DNA of 40,255 nt from positions 1 through 40,255 of the forward strand of contig JAFAKX010000015.1 of NCBI GenBank assembly GCA_019234945.1, written 5' to 3'. Position 1 is the stretch's first letter. Each line of letters opens with the position of its first letter. The stretch is from Silvibacterium sp. (GTDB taxonomy: Bacteria; Acidobacteriota; Terriglobia; Terriglobales; Acidobacteriaceae). Made by a program: the position numbers and the translations under genes. The notes beneath the pieces are model-generated. The model had not been told where the DNA came from. It did no database searches and saw only the letters and a list, made by a program, of their open reading frames with translations. This document shows positions 8,352-19,412 of this stretch, piece by piece.

Positions 8352-9726
8352 CCGCAATAGTCATGCCGTCGATGCGCAGCGTGGGAGATGCGACGGCGCC
8401 GCGGAATACAAGGTCGTCTCCGATGGCAGTGATGTTCTGGAACATCTGCTGGAGGTTGCCGGCGATGGTGATCTCCTGCACCGGGTACGTGAGTTGGCCA
8501 TTCTCGACCCACAGGCCGGATGCTCCGCGGGAATAGTCGCCGGTTACGAGATTGACACCCTGTCCAAGCAACTCAGTGACGTAGAGGCCGGACTGAACGC
8601 CTGAGAGAATCTCCTCGGGAGGTGTGCTGCCGGCAACGAGGAAGAGATTTCCAGCGCCCGTTCCGGGGTTTCCAGCGAGGCCGCGCGAGGCATTGCTGGT
8701 GCTCTTCATTCCGAGCTTGCGGGCGGTGTAGGTGTTGAGCAGGTAGTTGGTAAGCACTCCACGCTCGACGACGACGGTACGTCGCGAAGGCAGCCCCTCG
8801 CCATCGAAAGGCGAAGTGCCGAAGCCTCCGATGATCGTGTGGTCGTCGATAACGGTGACCGATGAATCGGCGATCTTTTCGCCAAGGCGACCGGCGAGGA
8901 AGGAAGCGCCACGATAAATCGCGTCTCCGCTGGCGGCTTCGAAGATGGAGCCTATGAGCGAGCGGGCAATCTCGGGCGCGAAGACGATGGGCGTCTGCTG
9001 AGTTTTGACACGCCGCGCGTCCAGACGGCGGAGGGTGCGGCGGGCGGCTTCGGCACCTACGGATTCGGGAGTATCGAGCTTCTTGAGCGAGCGTGCATAA
9101 GTGTACCAGTAGTCGCGCTGCATCTCGCCGTTTTTACCGATGGCGATAGGTGTAGCTGAGATGGAGCAGGAAGATGCGCGGTATTCTCCGGTGAATCCGC
9201 GAGAGTTGGCGAAGACTTTGCGGCCGGTGTAGGCGTCAAAATTGCCCCCGTCGCTGTTTGTGATCCGGCTGTCAGAGGCGAGCGCAGCGGCTTCGGCCCG
9301 GCGGGCATATTCAATGCGCTCGGCGGTCGGCAACGAGTAGACATCCTCGTCGTAGAGCTTCAGGTCGCCTTCGAGCTTCCCGAACTCGCTCGCATCGGCG
9401 AGACCAGCGAAGGGGTCTTCGGAAGTGACGTGGGCGAGCGCGATCGCTCCGCTGACCAGATGCTCGACGCCGTCCGTGCTGAAGTCGCTTGATGAAGTGC
9501 TGGCAACACGATGGCCGTTGGGAGTGGCGATGAGGACCCGAAGCCCCATGCCGCGCGAGCCAGATTCTTTCAGGGTCTCGACCTCGCCCATGCGGACGGT
9601 CGTCGAGAATTCGTCGCCTTCGCGGATTGTGACTTCGGCGTCGGAGGCTCCGGCTTTAAGCGCCCTGGAGACGATGTCGGCGGCGAGGGATTGGAGGTCG
9701 GCGGTGGGAAGTGCTACTGTGCTCAT
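8344..9726 (-). CDS. tldE: TldE/PmbA, non-catalytic subunit of the TldD/E metalloprotease
   Basis: A 460-residue member of the TldD/PmbA family. In the known heterodimer TldE is the inactive half that completes the chamber; TldD holds the metal. It degrades unfolded peptides and, in E. coli, matures microcin B17 and clears the antitoxin CcdA. The family pattern is visible: an N-terminal domain with the EVETLKESGSRGMGLRV segment (about 47-65), and a C-terminal barrel with the FDGEGLPSRRTVVVERGVL region. No HExxxH motif occurs, as expected for TldE. The ATG overlaps the tldD stop in an ATGA at 9723-9726, indicating coupled translation in equal amounts. Confidence 0.92.
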   Translation of the reverse strand: MSTVALPTADLQSLAADIVSRALKAGASDAEVTIREGDEFSTTVRMGEVETLKESGSRGMGLRVLIATPNGHRVASTSSSDFSTDGVEHLVSGAIALAHVTSEDPFAGLADASEFGKLEGDLKLYDEDVYSLPTAERIEYARRAEAAALASDSRITNSDGGNFDAYTGRKVFANSRGFTGEYRASSCSISATPIAIGKNGEMQRDYWYTYARSLKKLDTPESVGAEAARRTLRRLDARRVKTQQTPIVFAPEIARSLIGSIFEAASGDAIYRGASFLAGRLGEKIADSSVTVIDDHTIIGGFGTSPFDGEGLPSRRTVVVERGVLTNYLLNTYTARKLGMKSTSNASRGLAGNPGTGAGNLFLVAGSTPPEEILSGVQSGLYVTELLGQGVNLVTGDYSRGASGLWVENGQLTYPVQEITIAGNLQQMFQNITAIGDDLVFRGAVASPTLRIDGMTIAGE

Positions 9727-11183
9727 CGTCCAGTGCCACCTACTGTCATCTTGTCGAGCTTGACTGTCGGCATGCCGACGCCGACAGGGACGCTCTGGCC
9801 GTCTTTGCCGCAGGTTCCGATGCCCTCGTCGAGCTCGAGGTCGTTGCCGACCATGGAGACATACTTGAGGGCTTCAGGACCGTTACCGATCAGGGTCGCG
9901 TCACGAACAGGCGCGGTGATTTTACCGTCTTCGATCAGGTACGCCTCGCTGGCCGAGAAGACAAATTTGCCGCTGGTGATGTCGACCGAGCCTCCCCCAA
10001 AATTGACGGCGTAGAGACCGCGCTTGACGCTGCGCAGGATATCCTCGGGGGCGTCATCGCCGGCGAGCATGTAGGTATTGGTCATGCGCGGCATGGGGAT
10101 CTGCTGATAGCTCTCGCGACGGCCATTACCTGTATAGGGCATGTCCATGAGGCGCGCGGAGAGCTTATCAGTGAGATAGCCCTTGAGAATACCATTTTCG
10201 ATGAGAACGGTTTCGTGTGTTGCGGAGCCTTCGTCATCGACGTTAAGTGAGCCACGGCGACCGGGCATGATGCCGTTATCGACAACCGTGACTTTGGAGC
10301 TAGCTACAGGGCGGCCGATCAGGCCGGCGAAGGCTGATGTCTTGCGGCGGTTAAAGTCGGCCTCGAGGCCGTGTCCCACAGCTTCGTGCAGCAGGACGCC
10401 GGGCCATCCGGGGCCGAGCACGACTTCCATCTCGCCGGCGGGGGCGGGTACGGCGCCTAGTTGAAGGATCGCCTGACGCGCAGCCTCACGCGCGAAGTGC
10501 TCGGGCGTCTTCTCGGTCTGGAAGAGGTCGATTTCGACGCGTCCTCCTCCGCCGGATGTGCCGCGAGCGGTACGATCCTCGCTTTTAGCAAGTACGAAGA
10601 CATTCAGACGGGCGAGGGGCTGGGTGTCGCTGGCAAAGGTTCCATCGGAGGCAGCGATGAGAATGCGGCGCAACTCGTCGGAATAGCTGGCGCGAACCTG
10701 GGTGATGCGTGGATCATAGGCGCGAGCGGCCCGGTCGGCGCGCATGACGAGATCAAGCTTGGCGGAGAGGTCGCTGTCGAGGTCGACAGCTGGAGCCGGA
10801 TAAAGGCTGGGCGCTTTTGTCTGGGTAAAGCCCTGGACGGGCTGCTTCGCGGGACCGCTGGCAATGAGGGCGGCGGTGCGAGCCGCGCGGAGCAGGCGGT
10901 CGGGCGAGAGGTCGTCCGTGTAGGCGTATCCTGTGCGCTCTCCGCTGACAACGCGGACACCGCAGCCGGCGCTGACGCCCTGGCTGGCGGTCTTGACGAG
11001 TGATTCGTCGATGCCGATGGCGGTAGAGGCGATGGACTCGAAGTAGAGGTCAGCGTAGTCGCCTCCGGCGGACAGAGCTTCGCCGAGGCAGCGCTCGAGG
11101 AGACGCTCGGTGATTCCGAACTTGTCGAGAAAATACTTTTTGTGTTGTGGAACATCCTCGGCGGGAGATGGCGGGAGTGTCAT
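9723..11183 (-). CDS. tldD: TldD, catalytic subunit of the TldD/E metalloprotease
   Basis: A 486-residue cytoplasmic zinc metallopeptidase subunit. The HExxxH metal motif is present as HEAVGHGLEADF (H266, E267, H271), and a C-terminal cysteine in GIGTCGKDG (about residue 466) fits the third ligand. It forms a heterodimer with the product of the overlapping tldE gene downstream. The start at 11183 lacks a Shine-Dalgarno. A TAAAAT hexamer lies 10 bases upstream of the ATG, so a very short leader is possible. It is divergent from the histidine-rich peptide gene, sharing 138 bases of intergenic DNA. Substrates are not predictable from the sequence. Confidence 0.94.
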   Translation of the reverse strand: MTLPPSPAEDVPQHKKYFLDKFGITERLLERCLGEALSAGGDYADLYFESIASTAIGIDESLVKTASQGVSAGCGVRVVSGERTGYAYTDDLSPDRLLRAARTAALIASGPAKQPVQGFTQTKAPSLYPAPAVDLDSDLSAKLDLVMRADRAARAYDPRITQVRASYSDELRRILIAASDGTFASDTQPLARLNVFVLAKSEDRTARGTSGGGGRVEIDLFQTEKTPEHFAREAARQAILQLGAVPAPAGEMEVVLGPGWPGVLLHEAVGHGLEADFNRRKTSAFAGLIGRPVASSKVTVVDNGIMPGRRGSLNVDDEGSATHETVLIENGILKGYLTDKLSARLMDMPYTGNGRRESYQQIPMPRMTNTYMLAGDDAPEDILRSVKRGLYAVNFGGGSVDITSGKFVFSASEAYLIEDGKITAPVRDATLIGNGPEALKYVSMVGNDLELDEGIGTCGKDGQSVPVGVGMPTVKLDKMTVGGTGR

Positions 11184-11272
11184 AGTTGTCTAAATTTTAG
11201 ATGAAGGGGTAGGCCCTTTCGGTTCAGGGCGGGGCGAGCATAGAGTCTCAAGTAACTTCGGATATTCCTCCC

Positions 11273-11292
11273 GGGAATTCACGGGGATTCAC
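11273..11292 (+). repeat. tandem 10-bp direct repeats upstream of the His-rich peptide gene
   Basis: GGGAATTCAC (11273-11282) is followed immediately by GGGGATTCAC (11283-11292), nine of ten bases identical. One unit is about one helical turn, so a regulator could read both copies from the same face of the DNA. They end 29 bases before the peptide ATG, within the divergent tldD/peptide intergenic region. A regulatory role is inference. Confidence 0.5.
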
Positions 11293-11321
11293 AGCCGGGC
11301 CTTGCTAACATCGGCTCATAT

Positions 11322-11426
11322 ATGAAGACAATTGTTTTGCTCTGTGCGGTGCTGGCATTTTCGGCATCGGCGTTCGCCTCGACGCATCACCACCATCGTC
11401 ACCACCACTACCACCATCACTCGTAA
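11322..11426 (+). CDS. small secreted histidine-rich peptide
   Basis: A 34-codon frame of striking composition. Residues 1-19 form a textbook Sec signal peptide: Lys at position 2, a hydrophobic core IVLLCAVLAF, and a cleavage site ASAFA before Ser20. The predicted mature part is only 15 residues, STHHHHRHHHYHHHS, with ten histidines in blocks of four, three and three separated by Arg and Tyr. Such a peptide would bind Zn, Ni, Cu or Co in the periplasm, or buffer protons. It stands alone, with tandem 10-bp repeats upstream and a GC-rich hairpin just after the stop. No strong Shine-Dalgarno is seen. I do not know a named family. A chance frame is unlikely because signal peptide and stop are correctly placed, but expression is unproven. 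Confidence 0.72.
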   Translation: MKTIVLLCAVLAFSASAFASTHHHHRHHHYHHHS

Positions 11427-11432
11427 GCCTGT

Positions 11433-11462
11433 CGGGCGTGTCAAAGTCGTTCAGCACGCCCG
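11433..11462 (+). terminator. hairpin after the His-rich peptide gene, possible terminator
   Basis: A perfect 8-base stem, CGGGCGTG (11433-11440) and CACGCCCG (11455-11462), encloses a 14-base loop and starts six bases after the peptide stop codon. There is no T-run after it, so it is not a classical intrinsic terminator. It could stabilise the 3' end of a short transcript. Confidence 0.4.
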
Positions 11463-11588
11463 GACGCATTGATCTGAATCGACAACTCGCGTTGAGCGAG
11501 GTTTATTTTCTGGCATTTACGACCAATGTTAAAATCCTGCCTTTTCAAAAGCCCGCTTTCGGGGCAAGCTAAGTCGTAAGAGTTGAAT

Positions 11589-12128
11589 ATGGCGACCCAA
11601 ACGGTTCTCGATTCACGCTACCCGATCGGCATGTTTGAGCGTCCGGAGGTCCTCGATGCTCAGCAGCGCAGCGCCTGCATAGCCACGCTTTCTGCTCTGC
11701 CGGAAAACCTGCGGGCCGCTGTTTACGGCATGAATGACTCGCAGATTGACACTCCCTATCGCAAAGGCGGCTGGACTGTGCGACAGCTAGTGCATCACGT
11801 CGCCGACAGCCATATGAATGCGTGTGTGCGGACACGGCTGGCCCTGACGGAAGACTGGCCGACGATTAAGCCATACGACGAAAAGCTCTGGGCGGAGTTG
11901 CCCGACGGAAAGACCCTGCCGGTTGAGGTGTCGCTCGAACTGCTTGAGGCGCTGCACCGGCGATGGGTTGCACTGCTCGAGTCGCTAACGGAGGGACAGT
12001 GGAAGCGCGGGTATAACCATCCGGAGAGCGGTCGGCATACCCTGGAGGAGGTGGCGGCTCTCTATGACTGGCATTCACGCCATCATGTGGCCCACATTAC
12101 CTCGTTACGAAAGAGTAGAGGCTGGTAG
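11589..12128 (+). CDS. DinB/YfiT-like putative metal-dependent hydrolase (BstA type)
   Basis: A 179-residue four-helix-bundle protein of the DinB/YfiT superfamily. Family members bind Ni or Zn through three histidines; some transfer bacillithiol or other thiols, and many are uncharacterised. The expected His pattern is present: GGWTVRQLVHHVADSH in the second helix (first ligand) and WHSRHHVAHI near the C-terminus (second and third ligands). The early RYPIGMF segment is also typical of the YfiT subgroup. The ATG at 11589 has AAGAG upstream; a TTG two codons earlier is the alternative start. A second, more distant DinB-family gene lies at 16757-16239. Substrate unknown. Confidence 0.88.
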   Translation: MATQTVLDSRYPIGMFERPEVLDAQQRSACIATLSALPENLRAAVYGMNDSQIDTPYRKGGWTVRQLVHHVADSHMNACVRTRLALTEDWPTIKPYDEKLWAELPDGKTLPVEVSLELLEALHRRWVALLESLTEGQWKRGYNHPESGRHTLEEVAALYDWHSRHHVAHITSLRKSRGW

Positions 12129-12161
12129 CATTTCACTTGCTACGCGACTTCCCTGCCACAC

Positions 12162-13765
12162 ATGATCGTGGCAATGCCCCGAGCCACAACGGAACTTCCC
12201 ACCGCTGAGCTGGCGCGGGAACTCGAGGATTTCCTGGCCGAGCATCCGGGGGCGGCCATCCTTGAAGACGGCCGCGTAATTTTTGATATGCGATCGGCGC
12301 GCTATTCCCTTTCGACAGAACAGGGCCGCTGCCTGCTGCACCTCTGGTCGGAGGAGCGAAACCTGGTCCGCAGAATCAGTGCTCTCGAGCACCGGAAGGC
12401 TTCGTTGCGGCTGGAAACCAGGCGGTTTGGTCAAACGAAGGCGCAGATGCTGGAGCTGGTTGATAACAGCGACCGACGTCCTGCTTCGACGCGCGACGCG
12501 ACGCGGTCGAAATACCTTCAGGTGCTGGAGCGGGTTCTGCGGAGAAGTTTTCACGGGTGGACGGCCGATGGCTTTCGTACAGCAGCGGATCTGGAGCACA
12601 GCTTCGGCCCGGCGTACGCGCGCGGGGTGCTGACCCGTGGGACATCGGCCTGGAGTGTCATCGCGGTGAACGCGCAGGAGTCGCAAGCTATTATCGACGG
12701 GATACTCACACTTGGAATCTTGTGGCTTGCATATTGCCGCGAGCGCGGCGAAGGACGGCGATTTTATGAAGGCGTGAAGATTGTTGTTCCTCCGGGAAAG
12801 GGCAGAACGACCTGCACGCGCATTCCATGGCTGCACGACGCGGCAAAGTGGGAAGTTTGTGAACTGGATGAGCGCGCCGAATTGCTGACGCCGCTCGATG
12901 TACGTGATGCCGGCAATGTTCAGGCGGAACTGGTCCATGCGTTCAATCCGCAGTCAGCGCTTGAGCGCTTTGCGCCCCAAATCGATCGTGTGCTGGGGCT
13001 GCTAAATCCGGGTCTGCAGGCAGTGACCGAAGTTCAGGCACGAAGCGCCACAGAGATCTCGTTCGCACTGCACGGGCTGGAGTACGCGCGAATCCGGCAT
13101 GGACTGGCGCCGGGGTCTTTTGCACGACAGGACCTGATCACGTTCGGAGCGGGCGCGAACGAAACCCCGCTCGCCGGGGAGACCGCGAGCCTGTTTCAAG
13201 AGCTGACGCAGAGGCTCTTTGAGCATCGGCAAGCGAGCGGATCGCGGCGGAATCCGGTCTTCCGGCTGCAGCCGGAGCGATGGCTGGAATCGGCGCTGCG
13301 GAGGGATATCGGCGAGATCGAGCCGATGCTTCGCGCCGATATTGTTTACTCGCAGGTTCCGGCGTTCGCGGCGGGAGATCGCGGCATGCTCGATTTGCTG
13401 ACGGTAACCCGCACGGGGCGTCTGGCGGTACTGGAACTCAAGGCCGACGACAGCCTTCACCTTCCCCTGCAGGCTTTGGATTACTGGTCACGGGTGCGGC
13501 AATTGCAGCGCGAAAATGCATTTCAGACGCATGGATATTTCCCAGAAATGGAGCTATCCGACGAGCCGCCGCTGCTGTACCTGGTTGCTCCGATTTTGAG
13601 GATCCACCCGTCTACCGACGTGGTCCTGCGGCATCTCTCGCCTGAGGTGCAGTGGGAGCTGATCGGCCTGAACGAAGACTGGCGCGCGCGCAGAAGGGTA
13701 ATCCTGAGGAAGCGCGGACTGGCCGTCCAGGCACACACCCCTTCGGCGCAAATGCTGCGATCCTA

Positions 13766-13766
<1 letters not shown>
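12162..13766 (+). CDS. uncharacterised protein with a C-terminal PD-(D/E)XK nuclease-like domain
   Basis: A 534-residue soluble protein of no family I can name. The C-terminal part, about 365-450, has the layout of a restriction-endonuclease-fold nuclease: E376 in a helix (RWLESALRRD), D411 in GMLDLL, then E425 and K427 in LAVLELKAD, and Q437 in the following helix next to DYW. This resembles NucS and other REase-like domains that carry an acidic helix before the core. The N-terminal 350 residues are mostly helical and charged, with no recognised motif. It begins 33 bases after the DinB-like gene on the same strand, so co-transcription is possible. ATG at 12162 or 12174 could be the start; neither has a clear Shine-Dalgarno. 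DNA substrate and role are unknown. Confidence 0.7.
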
Positions 13767-16238
<2,472 letters not shown>

Positions 16239-16242
<4 letters not shown>

Positions 16243-16757
16243 CCGCTTGCTGCCATCGCGGAGTGCTCGGGAGCGAACTTTTTGGCGATCGCCTCGAGCT
16301 GGCGCAGATGATTGATGTCGTGCCCGCCCATGGTATCAATGATCGTCCGAAAGGTCATGGGGCCACGCTCCGGGTGAGTGACCGGTTTCTTATGCGTCTC
16401 GGGAGGAAGAGACCGAATGAGAGCCAGGTTCCAGTTGCGCACCGCGTGGAAGGCCGCGAGCGCATCATGGGTGCCGTAGGCGTCGTAATGGGCGGCCCAG
16501 CTCTCCTGATCGAAGGGCTGGATCGTGTGATGGTCCTCGCTAAGGGTCTGGCGCAGGCGAAAACCGAAGGTCAACTCGCAGTCGGCGAGATGACAAACGA
16601 TTTCGCGGGCGCACCACTTGCCGGGAGCGGGCGGCTGATCGACGCGCTCCGCCCCCAGTTCTTCGAGTATGGCTTCGATCTTCCGCGCGGTTGCTGGAAG
16701 AATCTTCAGGGGATCCTGACTACGTAAGAACTCAGCATACGGGTTTTCCTTGCTCAT
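16239..16757 (-). CDS. DinB-family protein
   Basis: A 172-residue DinB-like four-helix bundle. The first metal ligand is the His in GKWCAREIVCHLADCE, and the C-terminal pair lies in DTMGGHDINHLRQLEAI, matching the H...HxxxH layout of this family. The function of this subgroup is unknown; candidates are metal-dependent thiol transfer or a damage-induced role. The ATG at 16757 has GAGGTG five bases upstream, an excellent Shine-Dalgarno. Its stop codon overlaps that of the convergent exported-barrel gene (bases 16239-16242). It differs clearly in sequence from the other DinB-like protein at 11589. Confidence 0.87.
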
Positions 16758-17001
16758 CGGTCACCTCGCGGTTGGCCAAGTATCCCACAGAATCAGGGGT
16801 TGCGGGTGTCCCGAAAATGAATCGTTATCGATGGCATAAAGCCGTGCTGCAGTCGACGAAGACGGAGGCGCGCCCATGTGGTGAGAGTAACGTGGTAGCT
16901 TGCCGCCGGCTTTGGAGAGTTGCGGCTGTCGTCGAGCCTTCAGGGCGCAAAACGTTCTTTCAAATCTGAGCATCTAAGTTGCTTGCGGAAACAATCCTCC
17001 C

Positions 17002-18078
17002 ATGAGGTCTTCGGAAGTGCTTGTCAAGAGCTTTAAGAGTTATGCACGGCGGTGGTCGTTGGTGCTCATTGCAGGGCTATCAGTGCCTGACGCAAGGAGT
17101 GCGACCTGCATGACGGCTTCGCAACTCACCGCTGTACAACGGGATATGCTTGCCGACGTTGCACGCAGCATGGTGGGCGAGGTAGAAAGCGGGGACATTG
17201 ACGGTTTGCGGGCAAATACAATTGCCGTGGTAGCCGCGAACTTCGGCGGTATCGCCTCTACCACCGAGGCGCTCAAGCCGCGGCTCCAGCAAGCGAGCCT
17301 GACGGTCGATCATATCTATGTCCTTGATGCCACGCAGGACCAGACGGGAGGCTCTGGTATACAGTTCTTCTGCACTCCGGCATCGTCGTCCATGACGGTG
17401 GTACTGAATTTTTCCGACCTGCCGGCGGGTAAATATGCCGTCGCTATTCTGCATGCGACAGGTGTACGCGCGCCGCAGCAGATCGCGTTGGTTTTGAATG
17501 AGACGGGAACGAATCAATGGAAGCTGGCAGGGTTTTTCGCAAAGCCAATGACCATGGCCGGGCACGGGGGCGTGTGGTATTGGGAGCAGGCTCGCGACTA
17601 TTCGCAGAAGAAAATGAACTGGAACGCTTGGTTCTATTACCAGACGGCCGCTTTTCTGCTGGGTCCTGCAGATTTTCTTTCAAGCCCGAACCTGGAAAAG
17701 CTCAATCGCGAGGAGGGCCAGGTGCGTCCTGTTGGGCTGCCTTCAGGCAGCCCAACGCCGCTCAATTCTAACGGCTCAGTCTTTCAAGTGATGGGCTACG
17801 AGACTTCCGGGGCTCTAGGCGGGCTGGACTTTGTGGTGCACTATTTACCGGATACCAACCAGGCGGCTCAATTGCGGGATCCGGTCGCGGCACGCAAGCA
17901 GGCAGTCGAAGTAATGACCGAGCTGTTGGCGGCGCATCCTGAATTGCGTGAGGCATTCCGCGGAATCTGGGTACGCGCAGACCAGGGAAATTCGTCTCTG
18001 TTTGCCCTGGAGTTGCCCATGAATGAGATCGCGGCTTCGCCGCCGCATGCTCCAGATTCTACTTCCGCGATGCAATAG
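17002..18078 (+). CDS. exported protein of unknown function
   Basis: A 358-residue protein with a probable signal peptide: RRWSLVLIAGLSVPDARSA, cleavage near residue 33. The rest is soluble and looks periplasmic. It contains a duplicated helical theme with ARSMVGEVESGDIDGLRANT after the signal, a beta-rich middle (MTVVLNFSDLPAGKYAVAIL) and a GVWYWEQARDYSQKKMNWNAW segment typical of an exported acidobacterial protein set with no assigned role. Start ATG 17002 lacks a strong Shine-Dalgarno; a GTG at 17020 with GAGG upstream is a fair alternative. The coding region includes a perfect 11-base inverted repeat at 17731-17756. It converges on the thymidylate-kinase-like gene. Confidence 0.7.
   Translation: MRSSEVLVKSFKSYARRWSLVLIAGLSVPDARSATCMTASQLTAVQRDMLADVARSMVGEVESGDIDGLRANTIAVVAANFGGIASTTEALKPRLQQASLTVDHIYVLDATQDQTGGSGIQFFCTPASSSMTVVLNFSDLPAGKYAVAILHATGVRAPQQIALVLNETGTNQWKLAGFFAKPMTMAGHGGVWYWEQARDYSQKKMNWNAWFYYQTAAFLLGPADFLSSPNLEKLNREEGQVRPVGLPSGSPTPLNSNGSVFQVMGYETSGALGGLDFVVHYLPDTNQAAQLRDPVAARKQAVEVMTELLAAHPELREAFRGIWVRADQGNSSLFALELPMNEIAASPPHAPDSTSAMQ
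17731..17756. repeat. perfect 11-bp inverted repeat (hairpin) inside a coding region
   Basis: GTTGGGCTGCC (17731-17741), a TTCA loop, and the exact complement GGCAGCCCAAC (17746-17756) sit within the exported-protein gene, encoding VGLPSGSPT. In RNA this would be a very stable tetraloop hairpin. It resembles a REP-like or terminator stem but has no following T-run. Confidence 0.8.
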
Positions 18079-18113
18079 CACTACAACCGACGCGATTCCT
18101 GGCACCAGTGATT

Positions 18114-18848
18114 TCAAAAAGAAGAACTCTCAGGCACGCGTGTTTTCTCTTGTGCCACTGCCGATGACGAGTCTTGAGCGTTCTCGAAGCAGAGTTGCAT
18201 CGAAGCCTGCCTAAGAACGAGGCATTCGACTTCCTCGATCGGAAGCGCTGGTATGACCGTTATGCTGCCCAATAATCTGCTGAGATGCAGGTACGAAGCC
18301 CGGCTCGCGTGCAAAAACTCGACAGGATATTCGGGCTTTCGCGCGCGAGCCTGTGCCGGATCTGCATCAAGCAGGTAGCTGATGTCAGGCTTGGGCACAA
18401 GGCGCATGATCATCCGGGCATAGGCCCGGGCGGCGGCATTGCGCAAGTCGAGATTGGCTAGCTCGTCGTACGCATACCGGTCGAAGATGATGAGATCTGC
18501 ATTGGATCTGAGCACCCGGTTCACAACACACCGAAGGGAAATGGAGTCGAGTAAATAAAGGCCGAGCCTAACTGCGGTCATTATGCGTGATCGAACATTT
18601 TTATCCCGACGATTGATGGGTGCTTCGGGACTCCCGACGCCTTTGTCCCCTTTGAAGATCGCGTATCCGGCAGTTTCCCGCAACCGGGTGAGAGTGGCGA
18701 CATCGTCCCAAAATGTGACAACCAGAACCCGCAAACCGGCAGCCGCAGCCATAGTGCGGAGAGCGTGAATCTGCGAGCTTTTTCCGGCACCATCGATTCC
18801 CGAGAAGCTCAGAAATCGGGGCCTGCGTATATCGGACTTCGCGTGCAT
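18114..18848 (-). CDS. thymidylate-kinase-like P-loop protein
   Basis: A 244-residue P-loop kinase related to thymidylate kinase. Walker A GIDGAGKSS lies at 17-25, and an FDRYAYDEL segment near residue 128 matches the DR-Y motif of the TMK family. LLDADP with the following RARKPEYP resembles the LID area. The N- and C-terminal tails are longer than in housekeeping TMK (about 210 residues), and the centre is divergent. Such paralogues occur beside polysaccharide genes; whether this one phosphorylates a nucleotide, a sugar or a lipid carrier is unknown. It follows the Pro/Gln-rich exported gene by 26 bases and is probably in the same transcript. The housekeeping tmk is likely elsewhere. Confidence 0.78.
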   Translation of the reverse strand: MHAKSDIRRPRFLSFSGIDGAGKSSQIHALRTMAAAAGLRVLVVTFWDDVATLTRLRETAGYAIFKGDKGVGSPEAPINRRDKNVRSRIMTAVRLGLYLLDSISLRCVVNRVLRSNADLIIFDRYAYDELANLDLRNAAARAYARMIMRLVPKPDISYLLDADPAQARARKPEYPVEFLHASRASYLHLSRLLGSITVIPALPIEEVECLVLRQASMQLCFENAQDSSSAVAQEKTRVPESSSF

Positions 18849-18874
18849 GATCGTCTTGTGTTGGCTCCCAGTTT

Positions 18875-19363
18875 CTAATGTGGCCGGCTCGAACTGGCGC
18901 TGGATAACCCCACGACGGTTCCCACTGCAACACCTGTCGCAACCAGCAAGCCCAGCTTAATCCCGATAGAACTCCGGCGCTTCTGCTTTGAAGGTGCAAT
19001 GGCAGCCCCGGCGGGGCGCGAAGCTGGAACACCTATCGGCCTTTCGTAGGGCGCGGCCGCAGTGCCCACCGGTTCGCGTGGCGCAGGCTGCTGCTGGACA
19101 GGTGATTCCTGCTGGGCAAGGGCTTGTTGACGCTCGGCTGCAGTTGCAGAAGGGGCCGGAGAAGGATCATCGGGGATTTCCTCGACCTGACTCTTCGGCG
19201 CAGGGTTCGGGGTCGGTTCGGCGGGCTGGGCTTGACCCTGTCCGCCTTGCTGCGCGGCGGATGCCTGCTGCTGAGGAGTTCCGGCTTCGCCGAATGGCAC
19301 GGCAAGAGTTAGAGCCAGACAGATTGCAACCGTTCTCCATATCCTACTGGTTGTGACTTTCAT
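18875..19363 (-). CDS. Pro/Gln-rich exported protein with C-terminal hydrophobic helix
   Basis: A 162-residue low-complexity protein. Residues 1-27 form a signal peptide (MKVTTSRIWRTVAICLALTLAV, then GEAG). The middle, about 28-125, is rich in Pro, Gln, Ala and Glu and is probably disordered. Residues about 133-155 (IGIKLGLLVATGVAVGTVVG) form a glycine-containing hydrophobic helix after a basic KQKRRSS stretch. It could anchor in a membrane or act as a flexible linker across the periplasm. A perfect GGAGG precedes the ATG at 19363. It lies between a STAS protein and a TMK-like protein on the same strand. No known family is recognised. Confidence 0.72.
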   Translation of the reverse strand: MKVTTSRIWRTVAICLALTLAVPFGEAGTPQQQASAAQQGGQGQAQPAEPTPNPAPKSQVEEIPDDPSPAPSATAAERQQALAQQESPVQQQPAPREPVGTAAAPYERPIGVPASRPAGAAIAPSKQKRRSSIGIKLGLLVATGVAVGTVVGLSSASSSRPH

Positions 19364-19412
19364 AATGTACCTCCGGATTTCACGGGGAACCCTCCGCGTT
19401 CAGAGTGGTCGG

